This document shows positions 55,421 through 64,000 of a DNA stretch of 64,000 bases, in pieces. Under the pieces are notes generated by a model, which saw only the letters and a program-made list of their open reading frames with translations, made no database searches and was not told the origin of the DNA. The DNA is taken from the NCBI GenBank assembly GCA_905221605.1, contig CAJNDS010000075.1, positions 174,516-238,515 on the forward strand, given 5' to 3'. How positions within the stretch are numbered: the stretch's first letter is position 1; every line of letters starts with the position of its first letter. Both the position numbers and the translations under genes were made by a program. This stretch comes from Symbiodinium natans (Eukaryota > Sar > Dinophyceae > Suessiales > Symbiodiniaceae).

Positions 55421-56332
55421 ATGGGTGGCTATCTGTGGTCTTCGCCTCCTGCCGATGCAGAGCCGAGACATACTGCAGATGAAGGTAGCTCACCAACCGA
55501 GCTTCTCACTTCATTGCTGCGCATTGAGCGGCAGTGTTGCCCACCATCCTCTGCTGCCTTAGTCTCAGTTCGCGCGAAGGATCCGAACGCGGATTCCATG
55601 GATCCCAGTAGTGCCAAAGGCTCAGAGATGCCTGTTAAGGTTTTGGTCGATGAGCCGGACATGAGATTCTGCATCTGCTATGATTCTGAATCACCAGTGA
55701 TAATCGCCTGCTTGTGGGCACGGCTAAAAGGTGCCACCGTTCAGGATGTGACTGCCTCTTTGTGCCATGAGAGGGCTCTGTGGGATATCGGGGAGAACAC
55801 CCTGTTGCAGGACGCACGTCCGGAGGACGACATGATGGAGGAGGTTTACAAAAACATCATCGCGTGCCCTCGACCTTTCTGGGACCGCGAGGTCCTAAAG
55901 CGTCAATGGAGACTGCCCCTGGAATCGCCGCACGGGGTCGGCTGTGCACTCGTCTCCCGATCCACGGAGGATGCAACAGTTCCAAAAGATCCAGAAAAAG
56001 TTCGAGCTTTCGTGCACAAGGCTGGGGCCCTCCTGAGGCCATCAATTTTTCAGAGTGCAGAGAGTGATCTGTCGCTGCATATTGCGAACAGCCCTTCGGT
56101 TATCGGTACGGAGCTGACCAGCTGTAGTCAAATCGACATGGGTGGCCTCATTCCTTCTTGGGCCACCAGCTACTTATCCTCCACAGTGGCGGGGAAGGCC
56201 GTCCGTTGGAAGAATGACCTGCAGCGCCACTGCGATGCCCGGAATGGCCAGGACCCAGTCCCAAGCCTGGCTGAGATCTCATCTCAGCTTCTACCAGCTT
56301 GGGCGGTTACGTGGTTCAGTCAAGCAGTCTAA
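55421..56332 (+). CDS. START-domain lipid-transfer protein, intronless, 303 residues
   Basis: ATG 55421 (MGGYLWSSPPADAEP) to TAA 56330-56332. After a variable N-terminus the START fold is visible from about residue 65: VKVLVDEPDMRFCICYD, LWARLKGATVQDVTASL, NIIACPRPFWDREVLKRQW (about 145-163), VGCALVSRSTEDATVP, then SQIDMGGLIPSWATSYL (about 236-252) and the closing helix KAVRWKNDLQRHC. This order and the final GGLIP-W helix are characteristic of StAR-related domains, which carry single lipids or sterols in a closed pocket between membranes. The specific ligand cannot be told. One exon covers the whole protein, unlike the intron-rich PX and zinc-finger genes. GTGTCAG just before the ATG could be a trans-splice acceptor. 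Confidence 0.85.
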   Translation: MGGYLWSSPPADAEPRHTADEGSSPTELLTSLLRIERQCCPPSSAALVSVRAKDPNADSMDPSSAKGSEMPVKVLVDEPDMRFCICYDSESPVIIACLWARLKGATVQDVTASLCHERALWDIGENTLLQDARPEDDMMEEVYKNIIACPRPFWDREVLKRQWRLPLESPHGVGCALVSRSTEDATVPKDPEKVRAFVHKAGALLRPSIFQSAESDLSLHIANSPSVIGTELTSCSQIDMGGLIPSWATSYLSSTVAGKAVRWKNDLQRHCDARNGQDPVPSLAEISSQLLPAWAVTWFSQAV

Positions 56333-57071
56333 CTTTTCAGTGCTCAACATGTGCGAGTCTGTTGCGAACCAAGCTCTACTAGCGCCCCAAAAATCCTTTA
56401 GATGGTGCCCGGGACTGCAACAGCTGTTGAAGAGACCCGGCGCCTGAAATTGAAAAGACAAGGAGAATTGGGATGAGACCGAGCGGCCACAAAGCAAGGA
56501 AGAAGTGGAGGAGGTTGGCCCTGCTGGATTTTCGGGTCACTGGTCCAGGGTTAGATGTGCATGTAGCCACCAGTTTAAGGACCCGATCGGAGGCGGAATC
56601 GCGTTACAGACAAGTTCTCGCTTACCCACCCTGGGCGTGGGGCTGTCTGAGTTTAACTTATGTAGCTGTTCTCCGCGCCCGACTCTCCTTGTGTCCCTGG
56701 AACATCCTGGAATGCTGCAACCCGAGAATCGCCGTAGTGCCCTCATGCCGGCGCGATCAAAAACTGAGCCTCCTCCCCCCCGTCGGTGCCAGCGAATTTT
56801 ACAAGAGCGAAGCCACCCCGGTTACAAGGATCCCGACCACACATTTGACACGCGAATATGAGTTTAGTGTCCTTAAACGATGACAGTTACAAGGACCGTG
56901 ACACCCTAAGGCCGGAGAACATCTCGAAGCTTCAACCAACACGATAGTTACTTGAATCTTGAAGCGGCGATGTGACGACGCCAGACCCTGATCAACATTG
57001 AGCTTTCCAGTTTTCCGCAGGTCCAAGAAAATACTTCAATACCAAATCCCTGAAACGCATGCTTCCACGTC

Positions 57072-57511
57072 TTGCTCAAGTTGGGAACTGCAGGTGGGCT
57101 CCTTCATAAGCCTGAGATCGCTACCGCTATCGTGGTCGCCTTTCTGAGCCCTGATGCTTTGGGATGTTCTTGGGGCTGGGGGTGTTTCAGGGATTTAGGA
57201 TCTGGATTTGGTGAAATGGCACTTTACCGGGTGGTCGCCAATCTTGGCAGCCGTGCTGCGTGCCGCATGCATTCATCCCAAGTATAACCCCACTCATCAT
57301 CGAGCTAGCATGTGCTGAATGTTTGTTGGGGTTTTGTGTTGCAAAGGATTCGAAAGGTCAGGTGGCGGTTGCACTCAGGGCGGCCAGAGCCGATGTCCTG
57401 CGTGCAGCAGACTGCCGGACAGCCGGACAAAGTTTCGTCAGTGCAATGCTGACCGAATTCGCAACCACGTCGCATGAACTACAAACTGTCAACATGCGAC
57501 TCAGATCCTGA
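57072..57511 (+). CDS. Unresolved open frames
   Basis: A plus frame at 57260-57511 reads VAVALRAARADVLRAADC, then FATTSHELQTVNMRLRS, with helix-like composition. A minus frame over the same bases (LQDLSRMLTVCSSCD) is nearly as good. The preceding plus frame from 57072 (GGLLHKPEIATAIVVA) may be an exon after CTGCAG at 57093. Low confidence. Confidence 0.25.
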
Positions 57512-58119
57512 AGTTGTCCACCCCTCCGTGCTCTGCGGGCCTTGCCCTCAAATGCCGCCAATTCAGAGTAGATCGGAACGATATAGATTGAATCGTTTAT
57601 AAGTTGGACAGCTCAACAGCAAGTAGATCTGCCAACCACGGTTGTTGTTTCACTATTTTGGCCTTAGCTTACAGTGTTTCAAGCGAGCGCAGAAAATGCT
57701 GTCTTGGGGCTCCATGTAGGAATCAAGATGATTCAGGAAAGACGTATGACACTGAATTGAAAATCGCATTCTGGTAACCCTAAACTCGGACCCTGGCCCT
57801 AATTCCTATTGACTCTGGTTGAGGGCTTGCGTAGGGTTGGAAGTGTGCTACGGAGCATGTGTCCCTGCTCGTTGTGTATCCAAATGCCCTGCGCATAGAA
57901 CGCCCTGAGCCTATCCATGGACCCTAAACTCTAAACCATGCACATCCATGCGCAACACTGGACAGCTGTGAAGCGAAAGACGCAAGATAGCGCAAGCAAT
58001 CCTTAGTGCAGACATTAGGGGAGTTGATGCCATTGCTGTTGGACATATGCAGTTCTTATGTCTCAGATCGCCCCCTTGTTTAAAATCATTTTTTCGGTCC
58101 AGGGCCTAGGGATCTCTGC

Positions 58120-58371
58120 ATGGGGGAATGGAAACGTATCTCCAGGTCCCAAAGCTCTGACGAACCCCAGATTTCAAAACTCGAAGGCGATGATCTGTCG
58201 ACTTGGATGAGGCACCTGTAGCCGATGGAGTCGGCTGAGTTGAGAGCAGCCTGGGAAATCAGAGCTGAGGAGGGTTCGGTGGGCCTGAACTTGTTTAGGG
58301 TCAGTCGAGTTACGAGTTGGGTATATTCATGGGGCCTTGCAACCTCAACCCTTCCAGAAGAACCTGGGTGA
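58120..58371 (+). CDS. Frame interrupted by one TAG
   Basis: ATG 58120 opens MGEWKRISRSQSSDEPQIS, KLEGDDLSTWMRHL, then TAG at 58219-58221. The same frame continues at once with MESAELRAAWEIRAEEGSV, FRVSRVTSWVYSWGL to TGA at 58369-58371, where CCTGG|GTGAGG is a good donor. Both halves look coding. It may be a recent pseudogene, or a GT donor inside CACCTGTAGCC may end the first half. A minus frame overlaps. Confidence 0.3.
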
Positions 58372-59141
58372 GGTTTGTCGGAAAGAGGGCGCCGACTGAG
58401 CAACAGCAGGGGGCCCTGGAAGTTGGATTTGCAAAGACAGCTTGTTTACCCACCCGACACGTGGAATTGTTGGATTCCAAGATGTAACGGCACGAATCAT
58501 GCGGCACGACATGCTCTGTACAACATTCAGGATTGCGAATCAACAAAATTCACCAATGATGAAGATTCAACAATATAGTGTTCGAAATGTTGCCGCATTA
58601 AGCAGGCAAAGGAGGCTCAGGCGGGCAGCTGTGCTCTCCTGCGACGGACAATATGAAATATTGCTTACCGGTTGTCGTTTTTTTTTTAATACAACACAAT
58701 TTCAAAGAATTTTGTGGCTGTACATAAAAACACACCTTCAAGAGGGAAGCCTTCTCCCGGGCTATTAGCGTTCGCAGCTTCGGTTGCGGGCTTGAGGCTG
58801 GGCTCGAGAGTCACTGAAAATGAGCTGCGATATGGATTTGGGGTTGATTATGTCTGTGATTTCTTGTGAAAAGGGCTTACCTTTTGGGATCTTACTGCTT
58901 CCCGACTGGTTCTGCATTTGGACGCTGAGGACCTGCCAGTTTCTGTGGCCAAACATAGTCGCAGCTGGCAAAGGCCCAACTGCCTCTGAATGCCACAAAG
59001 TTTTGAGTGCTGAAGCTGTTCATAACAACAGACTGTGCCTGTTACGACTCTTGCGTGAGCAGAGCAGGCATCCGCAAACTCAAGGCATCGGATCAAAGAT
59101 TCAACCAACATCAAAAGCAGAGTAAATTGCGGGCATGAGCC

Positions 59142-59381
59142 ATGTCCACATGCATCCTGTTTGCAGTAGAAGCAGCGGCGAAAGGTTTAAGGTCCAATGT
59201 TGTTCGAAGTGGCCAGGACGTCCAGCTTGCAGAACCGCGAAGGAGGCATCTGATAGTTCATCGTGTCAGCCCGCTGCAGCTGCACATTGGGGCGGGTCGA
59301 GTCGGACATGCTCCAAGCCCATCAGCACCGATCATTTACAATCTGCCAGGCCATGGAAAGTTGGACAGCCCATGGACATGA
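59142..59381 (+). CDS. Small open frame, 79 residues, unknown
   Basis: The frame reads MSTCILFAVEAAAKGLRSN, VVRSGQDVQLAEPRRRHL, SPSAPIIYNLPGHGKLD and stops at TGA. Composition is convincing. ATG 59151 may be the in-frame start codon if the first codon is not used. Another plus frame (59135-59410) overlaps and reads less well. No domain recognised. Confidence 0.35.
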   Translation: MSTCILFAVEAAAKGLRSNVVRSGQDVQLAEPRRRHLIVHRVSPLQLHIGAGRVGHAPSPSAPIIYNLPGHGKLDSPWT

Positions 59382-59506
59382 TGAGGCCGAGCCGCATTGA
59401 GCGATGTTGAGCGGGAGCGTTGTGAACGGTAGGCTGTTCAAAGCAGGTGTTCATGGCACATACAGATGCCCACGGTGGCCTTGCGGTCTACGCTTCATTT
59501 GAGAGC

Positions 59507-60367
59507 CTAAACCCTCGTTCCTTCCTCCTTCCTTGAGAAGTGCGTTCTGATTCGATTGTCCAGCCCACGCCGGGCATCGATGTTCGGAAGCCGAAGATTT
59601 CCGAGGCAGATCGGGCATTCCTTCTGATTGGGGTTGGGAAGTGAGATGATGGGACTCTCATCAGGAAAGTACGTAGGTCTTCTCAGTTCTTGGGTTGAAG
59701 GGCTTAGCTGCAAGATACAAGCATGATCAAGGGCTTGGAGTTTGGCTGCAAGGCCTCGGTCAGGAACCTGTGTCGACTCCTGTTGGAGGCCCAGAAGTTT
59801 CTCAGCTATCACCACTGATAGTTCGCCCCTAGCAACCCTGAACTGGCCGTATGTGGCCTCAGAAAATTCGAAGTATGCCACAGAGACGCCACCAGTCCAC
59901 AAGACTTTGTCAGCAATCGTGGTTGATGTGGGCAGTATATGACCGCGCGCAAGAATGCAAGCCTCTCATCCCCACAGGGGAGGCGTCGAGAACCCTCCCG
60001 AACCTATTTCCAGTGTGGCGCCCCATGGAAACAGATTGCTGATTGCTGACTTTGCAGTTCGCTCTAAGAACATTAGCTCCACATGTGCGAGGAACTGCTG
60101 AAGCAAGATCTCGAGAACTCTTGTTTCGAGTGGCCCAGGCCTCTGCGTGACGCAGCAGACTGGACACACGCACACACGCGCACTGAAGTTATATGCTCCT
60201 CGTGGCACAAGTTGTGCTGCTGCTTCGGACAGGCAGCCAACAGCAGAAAGTGGGGCACCCACATTCAGATCAAAGTTTTCAGAGTGGTCATCTGCAACAG
60301 TGCACAACGCCCTTCTCACATTCCCAGGCGCGCAGAACTTCCTGAAAAAGCACTCGGGCTGCAACAA
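59507..60367 (-). CDS. Minus-strand gene with one in-frame TGA
   Basis: One minus frame of 286 codons is broken by a single TGA at 59968-59966. Before it: NVRRALCTVADDHSENFDL, RVCVCPVCCVTQ, TRVLEILLQQFLAHVELMF. After it: GHILPTSTTIADKVLWTGG, VAYFEFSEATYGQFRVARG, ELSVVIAEKLLGLQQES, NQKECPICLGNLRLPN, and a basic end (RIRTHFSRKEEGTR). The CPICLG pair could start a zinc-binding module. The frame ends AGG|GTTTAGG, where the GTT/TAG stop coincides with a telomere-like donor, so the gene may go on below 59513. Options: selenocysteine, a recent nonsense mutation, or an exon boundary. A 186-residue plus frame (60147-60707) overlaps the first part. Confidence 0.45.
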
Positions 60368-61123
60368 AGGTGTTCATCATGCTGGGCTTTTGTGCTGTCA
60401 ATTCACACGTGCGGCAGATGAAGGTTGCAGAAGACCTGGCGCACAGACACTGGCGGCACCAGCAGGCCAACAGCAGGGTCACCTAGGGCAGGCCCCAAAA
60501 CCACCAAAACAGCTACTCAGGTGTCGAAGCCAGCCAAGTTCGTTCAAATTGCCCAATGTCCTTTGCCAAGGTTGTGGGAATGTTGCTGGACATCGACGGC
60601 GTCATGCTGAAACCCTACTGTGCACACGCCTCAATGTGATGTTGCTGCGTGGCGACATGCCAAGCTCCGTGCGCGTAAACCGCAATCCAGAAGGTATGCA
60701 GGAGTGATCACTGCCTGTAGATCATAACAAACTCCCTCCCGCCCTCAACTTCTCAACTCCCTGCAGACCCCACATCCCAAAAAAATCTGTGGATGAGGCC
60801 TCCCCGCTCTCGCGGCCAACAAGAGATGTTGGCGAACCGAAGGTTGCCTTAAGCCGATCTGGGAGATGTTCAGCAAAGGTTATGGGCTTGCGGGCCAAAA
60901 TGTGGGATTTTGCGTCTTTCAGGGAAGCAAGTTCAGAGGTTACAGCCTCAGAAATCCTCATCCTAAGAAATCCTCATCTAGGCTTGTTCGTAGGTATCTT
61001 GGACAAAACTCTGCAGAAGTAGTCGTAGCAGCAGCCTAAAGCTTGATGGATCTAGGCTCATCATGTTCTATCCTCGCATTAATCATCGATGTTAATCCGT
61101 ATTGTTCATTTCCCTGAGCACAA

Positions 61124-62432
61124 ATGTTCAGAGAGTTGTTTCACGAGGAACCCCGTTTCAAACTCGCCAACACTAAACCCCCCTGCAAAGTTCATGTGCG
61201 AAAACAACCCCTGTATTCAGGACGCTTCAACATAAAGAGTACAGAAAAGTGCTCTGAACACCCTGAATGGCCAGGTCTGCGTGACGGTTCTCGGCGGGCC
61301 GAAGGGTATATCACCGAGCTTCAAGGCATCAAAGCATCAAAGCCCAAGCGACTTGAGGGTTCACAAGAAGTTCAGTTGCCTCAAGTTGCAGCAGTTTGCA
61401 CTGCGCTTGTGTCTATTTACAAGACTGCAAAAGGTGCCTTAGGTATCGCTCACGTGATCGTTGGCTTGGTCTGCCCATATTCTGCAATGGTGCATGGCAT
61501 GTGCTTGCAGTTGACGGTTTGACAGGCTTTGAGGCTGAGGCTGAGCGGTTACAACTTTACAACGTAAAAGACATGGTCTGTCAGGAGTGTCTGCAGGAGA
61601 TATTTTGCGCGCTGGCGATCCCTCTGCTCGAGGCATTGCTTGCGAGAGACAGTAGCATGAAAATGCATGGAACTGCACCTCAGCACTTGTTCACTTATGC
61701 TGGCCGCCAAACGCTGGCATGGTGCAGGTGCGACTGGGACCCCATGAAGAGATGGCCCATGCATGCGGGTAGCTTAGAGCAGACACCGTCAAGTCACGGC
61801 ATGTTAAAGCCTGCATTCTGCGGCAGATGAGCCGGCCAGGTCTGGCGCACCTCCGGCTGCAGGAGCTCCGCTTGGTGATCCATGCTGTGCGAAATGCTTT
61901 CATGCGCCACTGTCACTAAGACTTGAGAATGCGGAGTGCGAAAAGCCGGAAGCCCCGTAGGATGACGCGGGCCTGCTCAAGGCTGCCGTCACCGACTTAC
62001 TCCGTCTTGGGATGCCGCCTCAGATGGAGACGACCTTGCTGCAGGTATCTGTGTTGTTTGCACGTTCGAGCGCTTGTTTGCCTGCACGTGTGCACGATTG
62101 CTTGTTTGCTTGTTTGTTTGCACGTGTGCTCGTTTGTTGTTTGGTTGGTTGGTTGCTTGTTTTTGTTCTGACTTTGTTGTTTACTTGATTAGTTGTGTGC
62201 CTGTTTGCAAGTGAATTCTATTGCGTCCGGAAGTTGTCGCTGAGCTTGTTCTTGCCCCTCCTGTTTTGGCACACCATGTCGGCGAAGTATTGCGTGATTC
62301 GGATACTGAGGCCATCAGGGTATCAATCGCTTATTGCTGCTTCCGAACGTGCACTCTGCAGCATGAGACGGAGGCTGCGAACAGAACTGCAGCGAGAGCA
62401 GCATTTCAATCCTGTGCTGTGGCTAGTTATTG
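61124..62432 (+). CDS. Multi-exon gene, unknown protein
   Basis: Exon 1, 61124-61433 (MFRELFHEEPRFKLANTK, PQVAAVCTALVSIYKTAK), joins in phase by GT-AG to exon 2, 61511 or 61526 to about 61764 (FEAEAERLQLYNVKDMVC, CLQEIFCALAIPLLEALL). Exon 3, 61827-61874 (MSRPGLAHLRLQELRL), and exon 4, 61961-62044 (DDAGLLKAAVTDLLRLGM), join by an 86-nt GT-AG intron. The next exons, 62245-62319 (LVLAPPVLAHHVGEVLRD) and 62362-62432 (HETEAANRTAARAAFQ), end at GTAGGC. Exon 2 to 3 needs a GC donor (CAT|GCGGG) or a different frame. The intron at 62045-62244 is rich in TTGTTTG. Mostly helical; no family recognised. Confidence 0.5.
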
Positions 62433-62773
62433 GTAGGCTTTTTTGCTGAGATGCACAGTCTAAGGGAGACCCTTTACACAGTCGCTGGGGAGGCGTTTGG
62501 CTGTCGGCTGAGAGTAGTCCAGACACTGGGGTCCCACCCCCCTTGGTTACACATCGCTGGTGTGCTGTCGTAGGTGGTAAGTTCAAGATTGCTCTCCGGA
62601 TCTTTCCGGACTCCTCTGGACCCTGCCCCTCAGTATACATTGGCAGATCAGTCCAGCAGGAGTTTGTGCAACCCGTGTTGCTTAATGTTATTGCATGTAT
62701 TGCAATGTAACCTGAAGCAGCACACTTGAGAACGTGACATAATATGCTGTAATGCAACGTGTCTTCATGCAGA

Positions 62774-63347
62774 AAACTAGAAGATCATTCAGAACAAGGC
62801 GGCACACGACGGGATATCACCGTAGCAGAACATGGTTCCAAAGCATCGACGAATTATACTTCAGATGCCATGCTATGTATCCTTTGGGTAAGCGGCCCTG
62901 CCTCTAACATCTGCCTGAGCTGCCAGGATGACCCTCCGGCAGTTTCAGGGCAAGCAAGCTGTGAAGTGCCTCAAGAGGCAGAAGATGCGATGTAAACGTG
63001 GCGTAGGGCTTGATGGGCTTTGCCGTCCTCAGTCTTCAATTCGGTTATCTTCAACTCAGTTACTTTGGGTCAATCGTGTGCGGGCGGGCAAAAGACGAGG
63101 TTGGCAAGCGGCCAGCTGTGCCCTTTTAGAGCACAGGTGCGCTTGGATAACAGCTGTTGGCTTGCGATTTGTCACCTGCCAGGCGACAGCGCAGACGACC
63201 CCTGACAAGCAGAATCAGTATTGGCACGATGCAGGAGAAAGAGCACCGCGTCAAGAAAGACAACACACTTCATCGTTTTGCGGGACTGAAGTGGAGAAGT
63301 GTTGGCGCATGGCTTATTCTATTATTACCATGATATCAAATATCTGA
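62774..63347 (+). CDS. Further exon candidates of the preceding gene
   Basis: An exon after CTTCATGCAG (62774) reads LEDHSEQGGTRRDITVAE, HGSKASTNYTSDAM and ends at a GTAAGC donor (62889). After CTGCCAG at 62925 a new frame reads MTLRQFQGKQAVKCLKRQK, a very basic segment, and stays open to 63347 (GERAPRQERQHTSSF). These may be 3' exons of the 61.1-kb gene, but phases were not all reconciled. Confidence 0.35.
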
Positions 63348-63540
63348 TTTATTGTTGAAATAGAGCAATGATCACTAGAATTCCTCTGCTCTACTTTAAA
63401 TCTCGATTTGGACTTATGAGTCTTTTTAATTTATTATCTACAGGCCTTGTGGCACGGGCCCCTGGCCGTCTGAAAGCTGAAACTCGGGATTGGGCTAAGG
63501 GGTGTAGGGGGCGCAGGGAGTCGGGACGTAATCAAGAAGA

Positions 63541-63935
63541 AAGGGAAAAATGAAAAAAATAAGAAGAGAAGAAGAAGAAAAATGAGAAGAAAAAGAAGAA
63601 GAAAAGAAAGAAGAAGAAAAGAAAGAAGAAGAAACAGAAGAAGAAGAAGAAGAATAAAAGAAATAAGAAGAAGAAGAAATAGAAGAATAGTAAAAGAAAG
63701 AAGAAGAAGAAAAGAAAAGAAAGAAGAATAACAAGAAGACAGGATAAAGGAAGACAAAGAAGAAGAAGAGAAAGAAGAATAAGAAGGAAAGAAGAAGAAG
63801 AAATAGAAGAGGAATAAAATGAAGAATAAGAAAGAAAAGAAAGAAGAAAAACAATAAGAAGAAAGGCAAAAGGAAGAAAAACAAAAAGAAGAAGAAGAGA
63901 AAGGAGAAGAATAATAAGAAAAAAATGAACAGGAA
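63541..63935. repeat. Purine-rich GAA/GAAA tract
   Basis: Almost 400 bases with nearly only A and G on the plus strand, built of GAA, GAAA and AAGAAG units with interruptions. The complementary frames read as Ser/Phe/Leu strings and are not genes. Purine mirror tracts of this kind can form triplex DNA. Confidence 0.95.
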
Positions 63936-64000
63936 ACAGAAGACCAGAAAGAAGGAACCGACAACCGAAATTCCATCTATAATCTTCTACGTGCGCAATA

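Noticed and set aside
60557-60640. Short plus frame with LLDIDGVMLK, like HAD phosphatase motif I
   Set aside because: Only 27 codons before a stop and no other HAD motif nearby; likely chance.
60147-60707. Plus frame of 186 residues ending at a GTATGC-like donor
   Set aside because: Overlaps the better-looking minus frame, is low in hydrophobic structure, and its first half is the antisense of a coding-like sequence. Not decided with certainty.
63434-63976. Minus-strand frames of 129-180 residues rich in Ser, Phe and Leu
   Set aside because: Translation of the GAA-rich tract; no complexity beyond the repeat.

Overview
The window looks like nuclear DNA of a dinoflagellate. I see many small exons separated by introns that often start with GC (sometimes GA) instead of GT, TTTAGGG/CCCTAAA telomere-type motifs scattered through non-coding DNA, RanBP2-type zinc fingers of the PGDWxCxxC type, long microsatellites, and genes lying almost all on one strand. 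There are no bacterial operons, rRNA, CRISPR array or convincing tRNA. The species cannot be told from sequence alone. Gene models were built by hand: exons were joined only where reading phase, AG acceptors and protein sense agreed, so exon ends are approximate unless a domain fixes them.

Layout. 1-9 kb: weak exon candidates, then a probable multi-exon gene at 7.3-8.0 kb. 10.2-13.2 kb: a UVR-like helical repeat protein. 13.4-22.1 kb: a run of small unknown genes (13.9-15.1, 17.1-18.0, 18.1-18.7, 18.7-19.2 and 21.2-22.1 kb), all plus strand. 23.3-27.0 kb: a complete six-exon gene for a 131-residue PX-domain protein. 27.4-28.1 kb: an unknown gene. 29.3-30.3 kb, minus strand: a decayed beta-rich coding sequence broken over three frames. 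31.1-33.7 kb: unknown exons and a cold-shock-like domain gene. 34.0-42.7 kb: the main gene, a RanBP2 zinc-finger protein with at least five fingers. 43.5-44.4 kb: an intronless 268-residue protein. 45.1-45.6 kb: a (TG)n array. 46.7-50.5 kb: unknown genes and an aspartic-protease-like gene. 51.0-52.3 kb: a complete four-exon gene of about 171 residues. 54.4-54.8 kb: an unknown exon. 55.4-56.3 kb: an intronless START lipid-transfer protein. 59.5-60.4 kb: a minus-strand frame interrupted by one TGA. 61.1-63.3 kb: another multi-exon gene. 63.5 kb to the end: a purine-rich GAA tract.

PX and START domains both act on membrane lipids, but nothing shows that these genes work together; the neighbourhood looks like an ordinary tandem one-strand dinoflagellate gene array.

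The most interesting signal is in the introns. Many carry G-rich telomere-like sequence (TTTAGGG and variants) just inside the 5' splice site and C-rich CCCTAAA-like sequence just before the 3' site, so their ends could pair. In three places GTTTAGG is itself the apparent donor. GC-AG introns recur at one position inside the zinc fingers, and one of them is a 66-nt intron that keeps the frame open if retained.
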